In this document: in pieces, positions 50,046-58,425 of the stretch | How the letters are laid out: each line of letters begins with the position of its first letter | How positions within the stretch are numbered: the first letter of the stretch is position 1 | Source of the DNA: Nonomuraea gerenzanensis | GTDB lineage: Bacteria > Actinomycetota > Actinomycetes > Streptosporangiales > Streptosporangiaceae | Assembly: GCF_020215645.1 (NCBI RefSeq) | Contig: NZ_CP084058.1 | Coordinates: 8,122,001 to 8,186,000 of the forward strand | Reading direction: 5' to 3' | DNA: 64,000 nt | Program-made: the position numbers and the translations under genes | Notes under the pieces: generated by a model | The model's database searches: none | What the model was told of the DNA's origin: nothing | What the model saw: the letters and a program-made list of their open reading frames with translations, nothing else

Positions 50046-50523
50046 GGCGCATCTCCGGGGGCAGCAGCCGGGCCGCGTCCGTGAGCTCCAGGCCGAGGAG
50101 CTGCCCGGCGTCGCCGTAGTCGAGGACGATGTCCTCCGCCACGACCTGGCGCCTGGCCTCGCCGGGCACGATCTCGTGCTTCATCGCGATGTAGGCGAGG
50201 TTCCGCTCGCGGTCCACGCTCACGTACACCGTGCGTGCCCGCCGCTCGGCCGGCTCATCGTCGTCGTCCCAGGCCAGCAGCCCCTCCCTGGCCTCGTGCG
50301 AGCCGGTCACCGCCGCCCGCACCGTGATCATCGCCAGCTCGACCGCCTCCAGCGAGTCGAGCCCGGAGACCTTCCGCTCGTGCTCCCACCCGTCGAGCCC
50401 GTCGATCCGGTACGGGCACGACCATTCGCCCGTCGGTTCCTCGTAGGGCACGCCGACGGTGATCACGACGTCACGCGGCGGATCGGTGCGCAGCGCCAGC
50501 ACGCGGTGGGCGATCTCGTACAT
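50041..50523 (-). CDS. Two-domain hypothetical protein (DUF6968-like plus DUF2283-like)
   Basis: 160 residues. N-terminal half: VVITVGVPYEEPTGEWSCPYRI, GLDSLEAVELAMITVRAAV, resembling the DUF6968 group. C-terminal half: VSVDRERNLAYIAMKHEIV, VVAEDIVLDYGDAGQLLGLELTDA, matching the short DUF2283 module (usually a 70-residue stand-alone protein). No functional data for either. The 3' end lies in a 17-bp tandem repeat. Confidence 0.72.
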   Translation of the reverse strand: MYEIAHRVLALRTDPPRDVVITVGVPYEEPTGEWSCPYRIDGLDGWEHERKVSGLDSLEAVELAMITVRAAVTGSHEAREGLLAWDDDDEPAERRARTVYVSVDRERNLAYIAMKHEIVPGEARRQVVAEDIVLDYGDAGQLLGLELTDAARLLPPEMRL

Positions 50524-50640
50524 GTCTGCTCATCTACCCCTCGGCTCACTCGCGGAAGACTCGGTGAGGCACCGGTTAGGCAACGGCGGCCCGCGTACCA
50601 TATCGTCGCCGGAGGACCATCCGCCCACGGGAGCGCTGAG

Positions 50641-51465
50641 ATGAACGAGTCGTTCGGAAGCCGCCTGCGAGCCAGGCTCGACACGTGCGGGCCACTCTGC
50701 GTGGGCATCGACCCGAGCCCCGCCCTGCTGCACACCTGGGGCCTCGACGACTCCCCCGCGGCGCTGGAGCGGTTCTGCCGCACGGTCGTCGAGGCGGTGG
50801 CCGACGTGGCCGCCGTGGTCAAGCCGCAGTCGGCCTTCTTCGAGCGCTGGGGCAGCCGGGGCATCGCCGTGCTGGAGCGCACCATCGCCGACCTGCGCGA
50901 GGCCGGCACGCTGGTGCTGCTCGACGTCAAGCGGGGTGACATCGACAGCACGATGGCCGCCTACGCCGAGGCCTACCTCGACAAGGGCAGCCCGCTGGCC
51001 GCCGACGCCGTGACCCTCAGCCCGTACCTGGGGTTCGGGTCGCTGGAGGGGGCGATCACCTCGGCGATGGCCAACGACGCGGGCGTGTTCGTGCTGGCCC
51101 GCACGTCCAACCCGGAGGCGGCCGGGCTGCAGCGGCCGGTCGCCGGGCAGGTGCTGGCCGGGGCCGCCGCGGCGAACGCGGGGCACGCGCCGTTCGGGCC
51201 TGTCGGGGTGGTCATGGGCGCCACGCTGCCCGCGCTGGAGCACTCGCTGGACGACCTCAACGGGCCCATCCTGGCGCCCGGGCTGGGCGCGCAGGGGGCC
51301 ACCCCGGCCGACGTGGCGCGGCTGTTCGGCGCCGTGCGGCACGCGGTCGTGCCGTCGGTGTCGCGGGCCGTGCTGGCCGACCCGAAGCAGGTGCGCGCCC
51401 GCACCCTGCGCTACCGCGACGAGTGCGCCGCCCACCTGTCGGCGAGCGCCGCCGCTCAGAAGTGA
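50641..51465 (+). CDS. pyrF: Orotidine 5'-phosphate decarboxylase
   Basis: 274 residues from ATG 50641. PyrF makes UMP, the last step of pyrimidine synthesis. Group-2 signature: CVGIDPSPALLHTWGL, VVKPQSAFFERWGSRG, LVLLDVKRGDIDSTM with the catalytic Lys-Asp pair, DAVTLSPYLGFGSLEG, FVLARTSNPEAAGLQ and ILAPGLGAQGATPAD. Other pyr genes are not in this window, unlike typical actinobacterial pyr operons. Confidence 0.95.
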   Translation: MNESFGSRLRARLDTCGPLCVGIDPSPALLHTWGLDDSPAALERFCRTVVEAVADVAAVVKPQSAFFERWGSRGIAVLERTIADLREAGTLVLLDVKRGDIDSTMAAYAEAYLDKGSPLAADAVTLSPYLGFGSLEGAITSAMANDAGVFVLARTSNPEAAGLQRPVAGQVLAGAAAANAGHAPFGPVGVVMGATLPALEHSLDDLNGPILAPGLGAQGATPADVARLFGAVRHAVVPSVSRAVLADPKQVRARTLRYRDECAAHLSASAAAQK

Positions 51466-51531
51466 GCCGCTCGGAGGCGCAGGGCGCTCCCGCGCCGCCG
51501 CCCGGCCGTCGGTGGCGGGCCCGCCCGCCGT

Positions 51532-52044
51532 TCAGAAGTGCGTGCTGATCCCGTACGCCTCGCGCAGGCTCGCCATGTCCACCAGGTCGCGCTCCCTCGG
51601 CTGGTAACCCTGGTGGAAGTGCACCTGCTGGGCCACTGACAGGCACGGCACCCGCACCCCCTCGATCCGGCCGTCGGCGAAGGCCGCGGCCGGATAGGCC
51701 AGGGCGCCGCCCTCGTCGTCGAGCCGCTGCAGCGCGGAGCCGTCGGGCAGGAAGCGCAGCGGGTGCAGGTCCAGCTCGCGCCCGCCGGGGCCGGCCATGA
51801 CGAAGCGGGCGGGCCGTCCCGGCACCACGCCCTGTGTGCGCTCGGCGTAGCCCAGGGCCTCCAGGGCGGCGATCACGGCCCGCTCCTGCTCCTCGCGGTG
51901 CAGCAGGTCGAGGTCGGCGTGCTCCCTGGTGACCCGCCCGACCAGCGCGTCGACGCCCCAGCCGCCGGCGACCCAGACCGCGCAGCCCGCCCGCTCCAGC
52001 GCCTCCAGCACGTCCAGCACCGCACCCGCTTCGAACATGACCAT
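51532..52044 (-). CDS. Nucleotidyltransferase (LnuA/ANT(2'')-like)
   Basis: 170 residues from ATG 52044; ATG 52038 is also possible. Polymerase-beta-type nucleotidyltransferase: VAGGWGVDALVGRVTREHADLDLLHR holds the GG motif and the catalytic Asp pair (Asp44, Asp46), and LDLHPLRFLPDG a third acid. This compact form covers lincosamide and aminoglycoside nucleotidyltransferases and many unassigned paralogues, so an antibiotic role is possible, not shown. It follows leuA, separated by a 19-bp tandem repeat. Confidence 0.82.
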   Translation of the reverse strand: MVMFEAGAVLDVLEALERAGCAVWVAGGWGVDALVGRVTREHADLDLLHREEQERAVIAALEALGYAERTQGVVPGRPARFVMAGPGGRELDLHPLRFLPDGSALQRLDDEGGALAYPAAAFADGRIEGVRVPCLSVAQQVHFHQGYQPRERDLVDMASLREAYGISTHF

Positions 52045-52047
52045 GAT

Positions 52048-52161
52048 CGTACGTCAGCCGATCCGCCGTAGGTCAGCCGATCCGCCGTACGTCAGCCGAT
52101 CCGCCGTACGTCAGCCGATCCGCCGTACGTCAGCCGATCCGCCGTGCGTCAGCCGATCCGC
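52048..52161. repeat. 19-bp tandem repeat at the 3' end of leuA
   Basis: Six units of 19 bp, CGTACGTCAGCCGATCCGC, with only one base changed in units 2 and 6. The TCA in unit 6 (52149-52151) is the leuA stop; every unit contains the same RIG-stop end of LeuA on the minus strand. The array ends just before the nucleotidyltransferase start. Confidence 0.93.
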
Positions 52162-53843
52162 TGGACGGCGGCCAGCACCGCCTGCACGGAGGCGGTCAGC
52201 ACCGAGGTGTCCTGGCCGGCGCCCCAGCAGGTCGTGCCGTTCACCCTGGCCTCGACGTAGGCGACGGCGCTGCTGCCCCGGCCGGGGTCCACCGCGTGCT
52301 CGGCGAAGTGCAGGATGTCCACGTCGATGCCACCGGCGGCGAGCGCGGCGGTCAGCGCCGACAGCGGGCCGTTGCCGGTGCCGCTCACGCGGCGGCCGTC
52401 GCGCAGCGTCCCGGTGAACTCGTGCACGCCTGGCGCCGTCTCCGCCGTGCTCCAGCCGGCGAGCGCGCCGGACTCGCCCGGCGCCAGGTAGGTGACGTGG
52501 AAGAGCTGCCAGAGCTGCTCGGCGGTGATCTCCTCGCCGCTGCCGTCGGTGGCCCGCTGCACGACCGAGGCGAAGTCGATCTGCAGGCGCCTCGGCAGCT
52601 CCAGGCCGTAGCGGGTGTTCAGCAGGTAGGCGATGCCGCCCTTGCCCGACTGGCTGTTGACGCGGATGACCGCCTGGTAGCCGCGGCCCACGTCGGCCGG
52701 GTCGATCGGCAGGTACGGCACCTCCCACGGCGCCTGCTCCGGCGGCACGCCCAGCTCGGCTGCCCGCTTGGCGTGGTGGGCCAGGCCCTTGTTGATGGCG
52801 TCCTGGTGGGTGCCGGAGAAGGCGGTGTGGACGAGGTCCCCGGCGTACGGGTGGCGCTCGGGCACCGGCAGGCGGTTGCAGTGCTCGACCACCCTGCGCA
52901 CCTCGTCGATGTCGGACAGGTCGATCATCGGGTCCACGCCCTGGGTGTGCAGGTTCAGCGCGAGCGTGACCAGGTCCACGTTGCCGGTGCGCTCGCCGTT
53001 GCCGAACAGGCAGCCCTCCACCCGCTGCGCCCCCGCCAGCACGGCCAGCTCGGCGCAGGCCACGCCGGTGCCGCGGTCGTTGTGCGGGTGCACCGACAGG
53101 ATGACGGCGTCCCTGCGGTCGAGGTGGCGGTGCATGTACTCGATCTGGTCGGCGTACACGTTGGGCGTGGCCACCTCGACCGTCGCGGGCAGGTTGTGGA
53201 TCACGGGACGGTCCGGCGCGGCGTCCCACAGCGCCGTCAGGTCGTTGCAGATCTCCAGGACGTAGTCCGGCTCGGTCAGGTTGAACACCTCGGGCGAGAA
53301 CTGGAAGCGGATGTCACGATCCCCCGCCAGCCGGGCGATGTGCCCGGCCGAATCCATGATCATCTTGCGCAGCGCGGGCCTGTCCTGGCCGAGCACCACC
53401 TCGCGCCAGGTGGGGGCGGTGGCCGTGTAGAGGTGCACGACCACGCGCGACATGCCCTCGATCGACTCGAAGGTGCGCTCGATCAGCTCGCGCCTGGCGG
53501 GCGTGAACACCACCACGCTCACGTCCTCGGGCACGACGCCCGGCGTGGCCAGGTGGCGGATGAAGTCGAAGTCGAGCCGGCTGGAGGAGGGGTAGCCGAC
53601 CTCGATCTCCTTGAAGCCCAGGCCGGTGAGCAGCTCGAACATGCGCCGCTTGCGCTCGGGGTCCATCGGCTCGGCCAGCGCCTGGTTGCCGTCGCGCAGG
53701 TCGACCGGCACCCACAGCGGGGCCTCGGTGACGCGCCGCGCGGGCCAGGAGCGCCCGGTCAGCGGCACCTCGACGCGCTCGTGGGCGGGGCTATAGCGGT
53801 GGTACGGCATGGCGCTGGGGCGCTGCCGGTTCCAGTCGTACAT
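52149..53843 (-). CDS. leuA: 2-isopropylmalate synthase
   Basis: 564 residues, the actinobacterial type. It condenses 2-ketoisovalerate with acetyl-CoA as the first step of leucine synthesis. Motifs: [94 protein letters not shown] (metal His pair), [15 protein letters not shown] and [14 protein letters not shown]. The C-terminal regulatory domain for leucine inhibition is present ([19 protein letters not shown]). Ribosome site AAGGA five bases before ATG. Upstream is a leader peptide with leucine codons. Confidence 0.96.
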   Translation of the reverse strand: MYDWNRQRPSAMPYHRYSPAHERVEVPLTGRSWPARRVTEAPLWVPVDLRDGNQALAEPMDPERKRRMFELLTGLGFKEIEVGYPSSSRLDFDFIRHLATPGVVPEDVSVVVFTPARRELIERTFESIEGMSRVVVHLYTATAPTWREVVLGQDRPALRKMIMDSAGHIARLAGDRDIRFQFSPEVFNLTEPDYVLEICNDLTALWDAAPDRPVIHNLPATVEVATPNVYADQIEYMHRHLDRRDAVILSVHPHNDRGTGVACAELAVLAGAQRVEGCLFGNGERTGNVDLVTLALNLHTQGVDPMIDLSDIDEVRRVVEHCNRLPVPERHPYAGDLVHTAFSGTHQDAINKGLAHHAKRAAELGVPPEQAPWEVPYLPIDPADVGRGYQAVIRVNSQSGKGGIAYLLNTRYGLELPRRLQIDFASVVQRATDGSGEEITAEQLWQLFHVTYLAPGESGALAGWSTAETAPGVHEFTGTLRDGRRVSGTGNGPLSALTAALAAGGIDVDILHFAEHAVDPGRGSSAVAYVEARVNGTTCWGAGQDTSVLTASVQAVLAAVQRIG

Positions 53844-53847
53844 GTGA

Positions 53848-53930
53848 GTCCTTGTCGGTCGTGACGGGAAGGACCGGCGGGCACCCGAACCACCGCGGCG
53901 GGGTGCCGGTCCGGTCAGGCCCCGCCGCGG
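53848..53930 (-). promoter_or_regulatory. leuA attenuator: mutually exclusive hairpins
   Basis: Three helices compete. (1) CCGCGGCGGGG/CCCCGCCGCGG, 11 bp perfect (53893-53903 with 53920-53930), includes the leader codons just after the leucines. (2) ACCG plus GCACCC with GGGTGC plus CGGT (53873-53886 with 53901-53910), which shares bases with (1). (3) GTCCTT/AAGGAC (53848-53853 with 53869-53874), which hides the leuA ribosome site AAGGAC and touches (2). A ribosome stalled on the leucine codons would block (1), favour (2), and weaken (3), so leuA would be made when leucine is short. Transcription termination by (2) instead is an alternative reading. Confidence 0.6.
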
Positions 53931-53962
53931 CGGCCAAGGAGCAGGCGACCGTACGACGTCAT
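53915..53962 (-). CDS. leuA leader peptide (attenuator)
   Basis: 15 codons, [15 protein letters not shown], with three consecutive leucine codons (CTG CTC CTT) and a stop inside the attenuator region. It precedes leuA by 71 bp on the same strand. Leader peptides with a Leu run before leuA are known from comparative work on actinobacteria. A -35/-10 pair (TTGTCT, 18 bases, TAGTGT, at 53994-53999 and 53970-53975) predicts an mRNA start at or next to the ATG. Confidence 0.75.
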   Translation of the reverse strand: MTSYGRLLLGRRGGA

Positions 53963-53969
53963 GACGGGT

Positions 53970-54005
53970 ACACTAACCACAACACAGGTCCTCAGACAAG
54001 CTGAG
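53970..54005. promoter_or_regulatory. leuA promoter and candidate GntR operator
   Basis: On the minus strand: -35 TTGTCT (53994-53999), 18-base spacer, -10 TAGTGT (53970-53975), giving a start next to the leader ATG. Overlapping the -35 is a perfect dyad CTCAG-ACAAG-CTGAG (53991-54005), well placed for the divergent GntR regulator to block leuA transcription. Confidence 0.5.
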
Positions 54006-54017
54006 AGGTTCACCGCC

Positions 54018-54713
54018 ATGCCGCTCGGTTCACTCCGCCCCAGCCCTCTCGTCGAGCAGGCCACCGAGCACCTGCGCGAGCAGATCACCCAGGGCGAGTG
54101 GCCCGTCGGCACCCGGCTGCCCGGTGAGACCACGCTGGCCAGGACGCTCGGGGTGGGCCGTTCGACGGTGCGGGAGGCGCTGCGCGCGCTGGCCGGTGCG
54201 GGGCTGGTGCAGGCCCGCCAGGGGGCCGGGGTGTTCGTCATCGCCACCGAGCCGGCCGAGGACTGGCCCGCCCGGCTGCGGCGGGCCGCCATCACCGACG
54301 TGTACGAGGTCCGCGTCATCGTCGAGACCCAGGCGGCGCGGCTGGCGGCCGGGCGGCGTACCGAGGAGGACGTGGCGGCGCTGGAGGCGGCGCTGGCGGG
54401 GCGCGAGCGGGCGGCGGCCGGCGACGACGCGGCCTTCGTGGACGCCGACATCGCGCTGCACGCGGCGGTCGTGGCGGCGGCGCGCAACCCGGTGCTGTCG
54501 GACCTGTTCGCCGAGTTCGCGCCCGCGCTGCGGGAGCGGCTGATCGACCTGGTGCAACTGCTGGAGCTGCGCCGGCACGACCCCAACACGGGGCACGAGA
54601 CGCACGCCGGGCTGGTGGCGGCCATCCGGCGGGGCGACGGCGACGCCGCCGAGGGGATCCTGCGCGCGGAGCTGGAGCAGACCCTCGCCCTGCTGCACCG
54701 GCGGCACCCCTGA
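54018..54713 (+). CDS. GntR-family regulator (FadR/FCD subfamily)
   Basis: 231 residues from ATG 54018 (MPLGSLRPSPL); the frame is open to 53961 but that part overlaps the leuA leader region. N-terminal winged helix: LVEQATEHLREQITQGEWPVGTRLPGETTLARTLGVGRSTVREALRALAGAGLV. C-terminal FCD effector domain with metal ligands: DVYEVRVIVETQAARLAA, DADIALHAAVVAAARNPVLSDL, HETHAGLVAAIRRGD. Divergent from leuA, so branched-chain or related metabolism is a likely target. Confidence 0.92.
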   Translation: MPLGSLRPSPLVEQATEHLREQITQGEWPVGTRLPGETTLARTLGVGRSTVREALRALAGAGLVQARQGAGVFVIATEPAEDWPARLRRAAITDVYEVRVIVETQAARLAAGRRTEEDVAALEAALAGRERAAAGDDAAFVDADIALHAAVVAAARNPVLSDLFAEFAPALRERLIDLVQLLELRRHDPNTGHETHAGLVAAIRRGDGDAAEGILRAELEQTLALLHRRHP

Positions 54714-54756
54714 GGGGGATCCCGTCACCCTTTCAGCCGGGGCCCACGCCGCCTTT

Positions 54757-54966
54757 CTAGCCGGTGGGGCCCACGTCAGGGCGGATCTCGTCGCCCTCCT
54801 CGCCGTCCTCCTCCTCGGGCTGCGGCTCGTCCTGCTCCTCAGGCAGGTCGGCCGACACGGGGCGGCGCGACCTCGGGGTGTCGCAGCCGGAGCGCTCGGC
54901 GACCACGTCGCTCTCCCCGCTCACCCCACCCACGGCTTCCGGCAGTTCGTCGGATGTCTCGCTCAT
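54757..54966 (-). CDS. Small acidic protein downstream of ribokinase
   Basis: 69 residues, extremely acidic in its second half (EEQDEPQPEEEDGEEGDE), no motif, probably disordered. GAGGGG lies a few bases before the ATG. It sits 44 bp after the ribokinase gene on the same strand and may be the operon's last gene. Composition alone could also arise by chance in GC-rich DNA, so confidence is limited. Confidence 0.5.
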   Translation of the reverse strand: MSETSDELPEAVGGVSGESDVVAERSGCDTPRSRRPVSADLPEEQDEPQPEEEDGEEGDEIRPDVGPTG

Positions 54967-55010
54967 AGCCCCTCACCTGCCCCGACGGCCTCCGCCGAAC
55001 CCGCCCGCCG

Positions 55011-55895
55011 TCAGCCGAGCGCGTCCTCGATCTCCCTGCGGGACGGCATCGAGGTGCTGGCCCCCTCCCGCTGCACCGACAGCGCCGCCGCCGTGGCGGC
55101 GAAGCTCAGCGCGTCGGCGACGGGCAGGCGCTCGGTGCGCGCGACCGCCAGCGCCCCCACGAACGTGTCGCCGGCCGCCGTGGTGTCCACCGCCTCCACC
55201 TTCACGGCGGGCACCCGCAGCCGGTCCCCGGAGCGCGACCCGTACAGCGCCCCGTCGGAGCCCAGCGTGATCACGACCTCCTCCACCAGCTCCAGCAGCG
55301 CGTCCAGAGCGGCCTCGGCCCCCTCGACGCCGGTGATGGCCGCGGCCTCGTGCTCGTTCGGCACGAGCGTCGTCACGGCCTCCAGCAGGTCGGCGGGCAG
55401 CGGCTGGGCGGGGGCGGGGGTCAGGAAGACGGGCACCCCGGCCACCCGGCCGGCCTGCGCCGCCGCCACGACCGCCGGCATCGGCAGCTCCAGCTGGAGC
55501 AGCAGCGCGTTGGACGCGGCGATCGCGGCCAGGTCCTCGCCGGACGGGCCGGTGATGGTGCCGTTCGCGCCGGGGACGACGATGATCGAGTTCGCGCCGT
55601 CGTCGTCCACCACGATGTGCGCGATGCCGCTCGGGCCGGGCACCTGACGCAGGCCGCGCACGTCCACTCCGGCCTCCGACAGCGTGGAGCGCATCTCGGC
55701 GCCGAACCCGTCGTCGCCCACCGCCCCCAGGAACGCCACCCGGCCGCCCGCCCGCGCGGCGGCGATCGCCTGGTTGGCGCCCTTGCCCCCGGGCACGGTG
55801 CGGAAGCGGTGCCCGGTTACTGTTTCGCCCAGTCTGGGGGCTTTCGAGACGTACGCGACGAGGTCCATGTTGGCGCTGCCGAAAACCGAGATCAT
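55011..55895 (-). CDS. rbsK: Ribokinase
   Basis: 294 residues; PfkB-family sugar kinase that phosphorylates D-ribose at O5. Motifs: VFGSANMDLVAYV, TVPGGKGANQAIAAARAG (ribokinase signature 1), PGPSGIAHIVVDDDGANSIIVVPGAN, LVPNEHEAAAITG, VVITLGSDGALYGSRSGD and VDTTAAGDTFVGALA (signature 2 with the catalytic Asp). Its start overlaps the stop of ADP-ribosylglycohydrolase gene 55892-57289, so it is the ribose-consuming end of that operon. Confidence 0.95.
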   Translation of the reverse strand: MISVFGSANMDLVAYVSKAPRLGETVTGHRFRTVPGGKGANQAIAAARAGGRVAFLGAVGDDGFGAEMRSTLSEAGVDVRGLRQVPGPSGIAHIVVDDDGANSIIVVPGANGTITGPSGEDLAAIAASNALLLQLELPMPAVVAAAQAGRVAGVPVFLTPAPAQPLPADLLEAVTTLVPNEHEAAAITGVEGAEAALDALLELVEEVVITLGSDGALYGSRSGDRLRVPAVKVEAVDTTAAGDTFVGALAVARTERLPVADALSFAATAAALSVQREGASTSMPSRREIEDALG

Positions 55896-57289
55896 GCTGT
55901 CATCATCCCCTGTGTACGGGCGGCCAGCTCGGCAAGACCCACCCCGTCGAACCCTGTCAGGCTGCTGGCCAGGCTGTCACGCATCCGCCACCGCTCCGGC
56001 ACGCCGCCGTTCAGCGCCCCCGCCACCGCGCCGGCCGTGGCGCCGGCCGAGTCGGTGTCCCAGCCGCCCGCCACCGCCCCGGCGATCGTGGCGGTGAAGT
56101 CACCCCTGCCGTGGATCAGCGTGGCCGCCACCAGGGCGGCGTTGTTGATCGTGTGCACCCAGTGCAGGGCGCCGTGGCGCTCGTGCAGGCGGTCGACGAC
56201 GCGCTCGAAGTCGTCCTCGCGGGCGGCGTCCGCCACGGCCAGGCGGACGGCCTCGTGCAGCCGCGAGCCCGCCGGCACCACCCGCAGCCCGGCCGCCACG
56301 ACCTCCTCCGCCGACGCCGCCGTCAGCGACGCGGCGCACATCGCCGCCGCGAACATCGCCCCGTAGATCCCGTTCGCGGTGTGCGTCAGCCGGGCGTCGC
56401 GCCAGGCCTGCTCGGCCGCCGCCGCCGGGTTGCCCGGGTTCACCCAGCCGTACACGTCGGCCCTGATCAGCGCGCCGATCCACTCCCTGAACGGGTTGCG
56501 GTAGGTGGCCGTGGCCGGGGGCTCGACGCCGTCCAGGAGGTTGCGGTACGCGACGCGCTCGGCGGTGAACGTGCGGCCGGCGGGCAGCTCGTCCAGCCAC
56601 AGCCTGGCCACGTCCTCGGTGGTGAAGCCGCGGCCGTGGCGCTCCAGGAGGGACAGGGCGAGCAGCGGGTAGTTGAGGTCGTCGTCCTCGGGGATGCCGT
56701 CGATGTTCTCGGCGAGGGAGTTGACGGCGCTGCGGCGGTTCCACGGCCAGCGGCGGGCGACGTCGTCCGGCAGGCCCTCGGCGGTGAACCAGCCGCGGAT
56801 CGGCCAGTTGCCGGTGGCCTCGGCGATCTGCCTGATGCCCTGCCTCGGGATCTTCTCCACGGGCTTGCCCAGCACGCACCCGGCCGCCCGCCCCAGCCAC
56901 GCGCCGAGCACCCGCGCCGGATCCACGCCGGTCACGGGCCCGCGCGCGGCGCCGCCGTCGCGCGGTCCGCCGGGCGTGGTGGTGCCGCCGCCCGGCGCGG
57001 CGGGCGGGATGGTGCCCGGCCAGTCGGGGCAGGCGGCGATGATGCCCGGCAGGTCGGACGGCTCGGGCAGCGGGGACGGGATGGCGGCCAGCTCATCCAG
57101 CAGCTCCTCCGCCAGCCCGCGCAGCCGCACCGCCCCCGGCTCCGAGGCGCCGGCGCGCGGCGGGGCGTCGTGCCCGCCGGCCGCGCGCCAGCGGTCGGCG
57201 ATCCCACGCACGTCACGGCCGTCCTCGGCGGCCTGGCGCAGCTCGTGCCCGACGAGGTCCTCCGGCTGGACCCAGGTGAGTCTGATCAT
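55892..57289 (-). CDS. ADP-ribosylglycohydrolase-family protein with N-terminal extension
   Basis: 465 residues. DraG/ARH fold from about residue 122: AWLGRAAGCVLGKPVEK, then EDDDLNYPLLALSLLE (residues 201-204 EDDD where TDDT is usual), NGIYGAMFAAAMCAAS, HTINNAALVAATLIHG and AGGWDTDSAGATAGAVAGALNG with the C-terminal Asp411-x-Asp413. Two of the three metal sites are intact, the N-terminal one is altered but acidic. Residues 1-120 are an extra region (VQPEDLVGHELRQAAEDGRD, helical) joined by a Gly/Thr/Pro linker, without known match. Overlaps neighbours on both sides. Confidence 0.9.
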   Translation of the reverse strand: MIRLTWVQPEDLVGHELRQAAEDGRDVRGIADRWRAAGGHDAPPRAGASEPGAVRLRGLAEELLDELAAIPSPLPEPSDLPGIIAACPDWPGTIPPAAPGGGTTTPGGPRDGGAARGPVTGVDPARVLGAWLGRAAGCVLGKPVEKIPRQGIRQIAEATGNWPIRGWFTAEGLPDDVARRWPWNRRSAVNSLAENIDGIPEDDDLNYPLLALSLLERHGRGFTTEDVARLWLDELPAGRTFTAERVAYRNLLDGVEPPATATYRNPFREWIGALIRADVYGWVNPGNPAAAAEQAWRDARLTHTANGIYGAMFAAAMCAASLTAASAEEVVAAGLRVVPAGSRLHEAVRLAVADAAREDDFERVVDRLHERHGALHWVHTINNAALVAATLIHGRGDFTATIAGAVAGGWDTDSAGATAGAVAGALNGGVPERWRMRDSLASSLTGFDGVGLAELAARTQGMMTA

Positions 57290-58425
57290 GCGCGGTCGAG
57301 CTCGGCGAAGGCGGACTCGTGGGCGCGGCGGCGTGCCAGGTCGTCGGCGTGCACCCGGCGCGCCACCTCCGCGATGGCCAGCCCGGGGGCCACCAGATCC
57401 GTACGGCTGGCCACCCCCACCTGCTCGACCCACTCCTGCGGCACCGAGGCCAGCCCGCCGAGCGCGCCCGCGATGGCGCCGCCCATGGAGGCGATCGAGT
57501 CGGCGTCGCGCCCGTAGTTCACCCCGCCCAGCACGGTGTCGCGGAAGTCCCCCTTGGCGATCACCAGGAACCCGAGCGCCAGCGGCAGCTCCTCGATGCT
57601 GTGCACCCGGCTCGGCCTGCGCGCGCCCAGCCCCTGGTCGCGGTAGGTGTCGGCGACGGTGTCGTACGGCCGCACGGCGGCGCGCAGCGCCTCGAACGAG
57701 CCGTCCCAGTGCCCGAGCCCGGCGGCGGTCTCGCAGACGGCCTCGATGGCGGCCCGCGTGCCGTCCTTGGCCAGGCGCAGGCAGGCGGCCACCACGGAGT
57801 CGGCGGTGGCGCCCGGCCGCATGGCCTCGGCCACGGCGGCGGCCATCACGCCGGCGGCCTCGCGGCCGTAGCTCGACTGGTGCGCCCCGGTCAGCTCGAT
57901 GGCCTCGGCGTAGGCGGCGTCGGGGTCGGCGGCGTTCACGATGCCGACGGGGGCCACGTACATGGCGGCGCCGCAGTTGACGATGTTGCCGACGCCGGCC
58001 TCGCGCGGGTCGGCGTGCCCGTAGTGCAGCCGGGCCACGATCCACTTCTCGGCCAGGAAGACGCGCTGCAGCGGCAGCGCCTCCGCCTCCAGCTCGGGGA
58101 TCCAGCGCCGCTCGCCCATCAGCTCGGGCACCAGGTGCTCGGCCATCGCGTACGCGTCCAGGTGGCCGCCGGTCTTCTCGTACACGCGGATCAGGGCGTG
58201 CGTCATCAGCGTGTCGTCGGTGATGTGGCCGTCACCCTTGTGGTACGGGGCGATGGGCCGGGCGTTGCGCCAGTCCTCGTTGAACGGCGGCACGACACCC
58301 TCGACGTGGCCCCCGTACCGCTCCACGATCTGTTCGGGAGTCCAGCCCTCGGTGGCGCCGCCCAGCGCGTCACCGACCGCCGCTCCCGCCACGCAGCCAG
58401 TGGCTCTGTCCTCAAGCGGCGTCAT
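57286..58425 (-). CDS. ADP-ribosylglycohydrolase-family protein, complete metal site
   Basis: 379 residues. The DraG/ARH family removes ADP-ribose from proteins or hydrolyses related ribosyl bonds with two Mg ions. All key residues are present: CVAGAAVGDALGG, DDTLMTHALI in HITDDTLMTHALIRV (Thr69-Asp70-Asp71-Thr72) and GRDADSIASMGGAIAGALGG (Asp307, Asp309). The long segment with YVAPVGIVNAADPDAAYAEAIELTGAHQSSYGREAAG is also typical. Start and stop both overlap neighbouring genes by four bases. Confidence 0.92.
   Translation of the reverse strand: MTPLEDRATGCVAGAAVGDALGGATEGWTPEQIVERYGGHVEGVVPPFNEDWRNARPIAPYHKGDGHITDDTLMTHALIRVYEKTGGHLDAYAMAEHLVPELMGERRWIPELEAEALPLQRVFLAEKWIVARLHYGHADPREAGVGNIVNCGAAMYVAPVGIVNAADPDAAYAEAIELTGAHQSSYGREAAGVMAAAVAEAMRPGATADSVVAACLRLAKDGTRAAIEAVCETAAGLGHWDGSFEALRAAVRPYDTVADTYRDQGLGARRPSRVHSIEELPLALGFLVIAKGDFRDTVLGGVNYGRDADSIASMGGAIAGALGGLASVPQEWVEQVGVASRTDLVAPGLAIAEVARRVHADDLARRRAHESAFAELDRA

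Noticed and set aside
52048..52161. Possible CRISPR array
   Set aside because: Units are contiguous with no spacers and contain a gene end; same for the arrays at 3878, 30832 and 49894.
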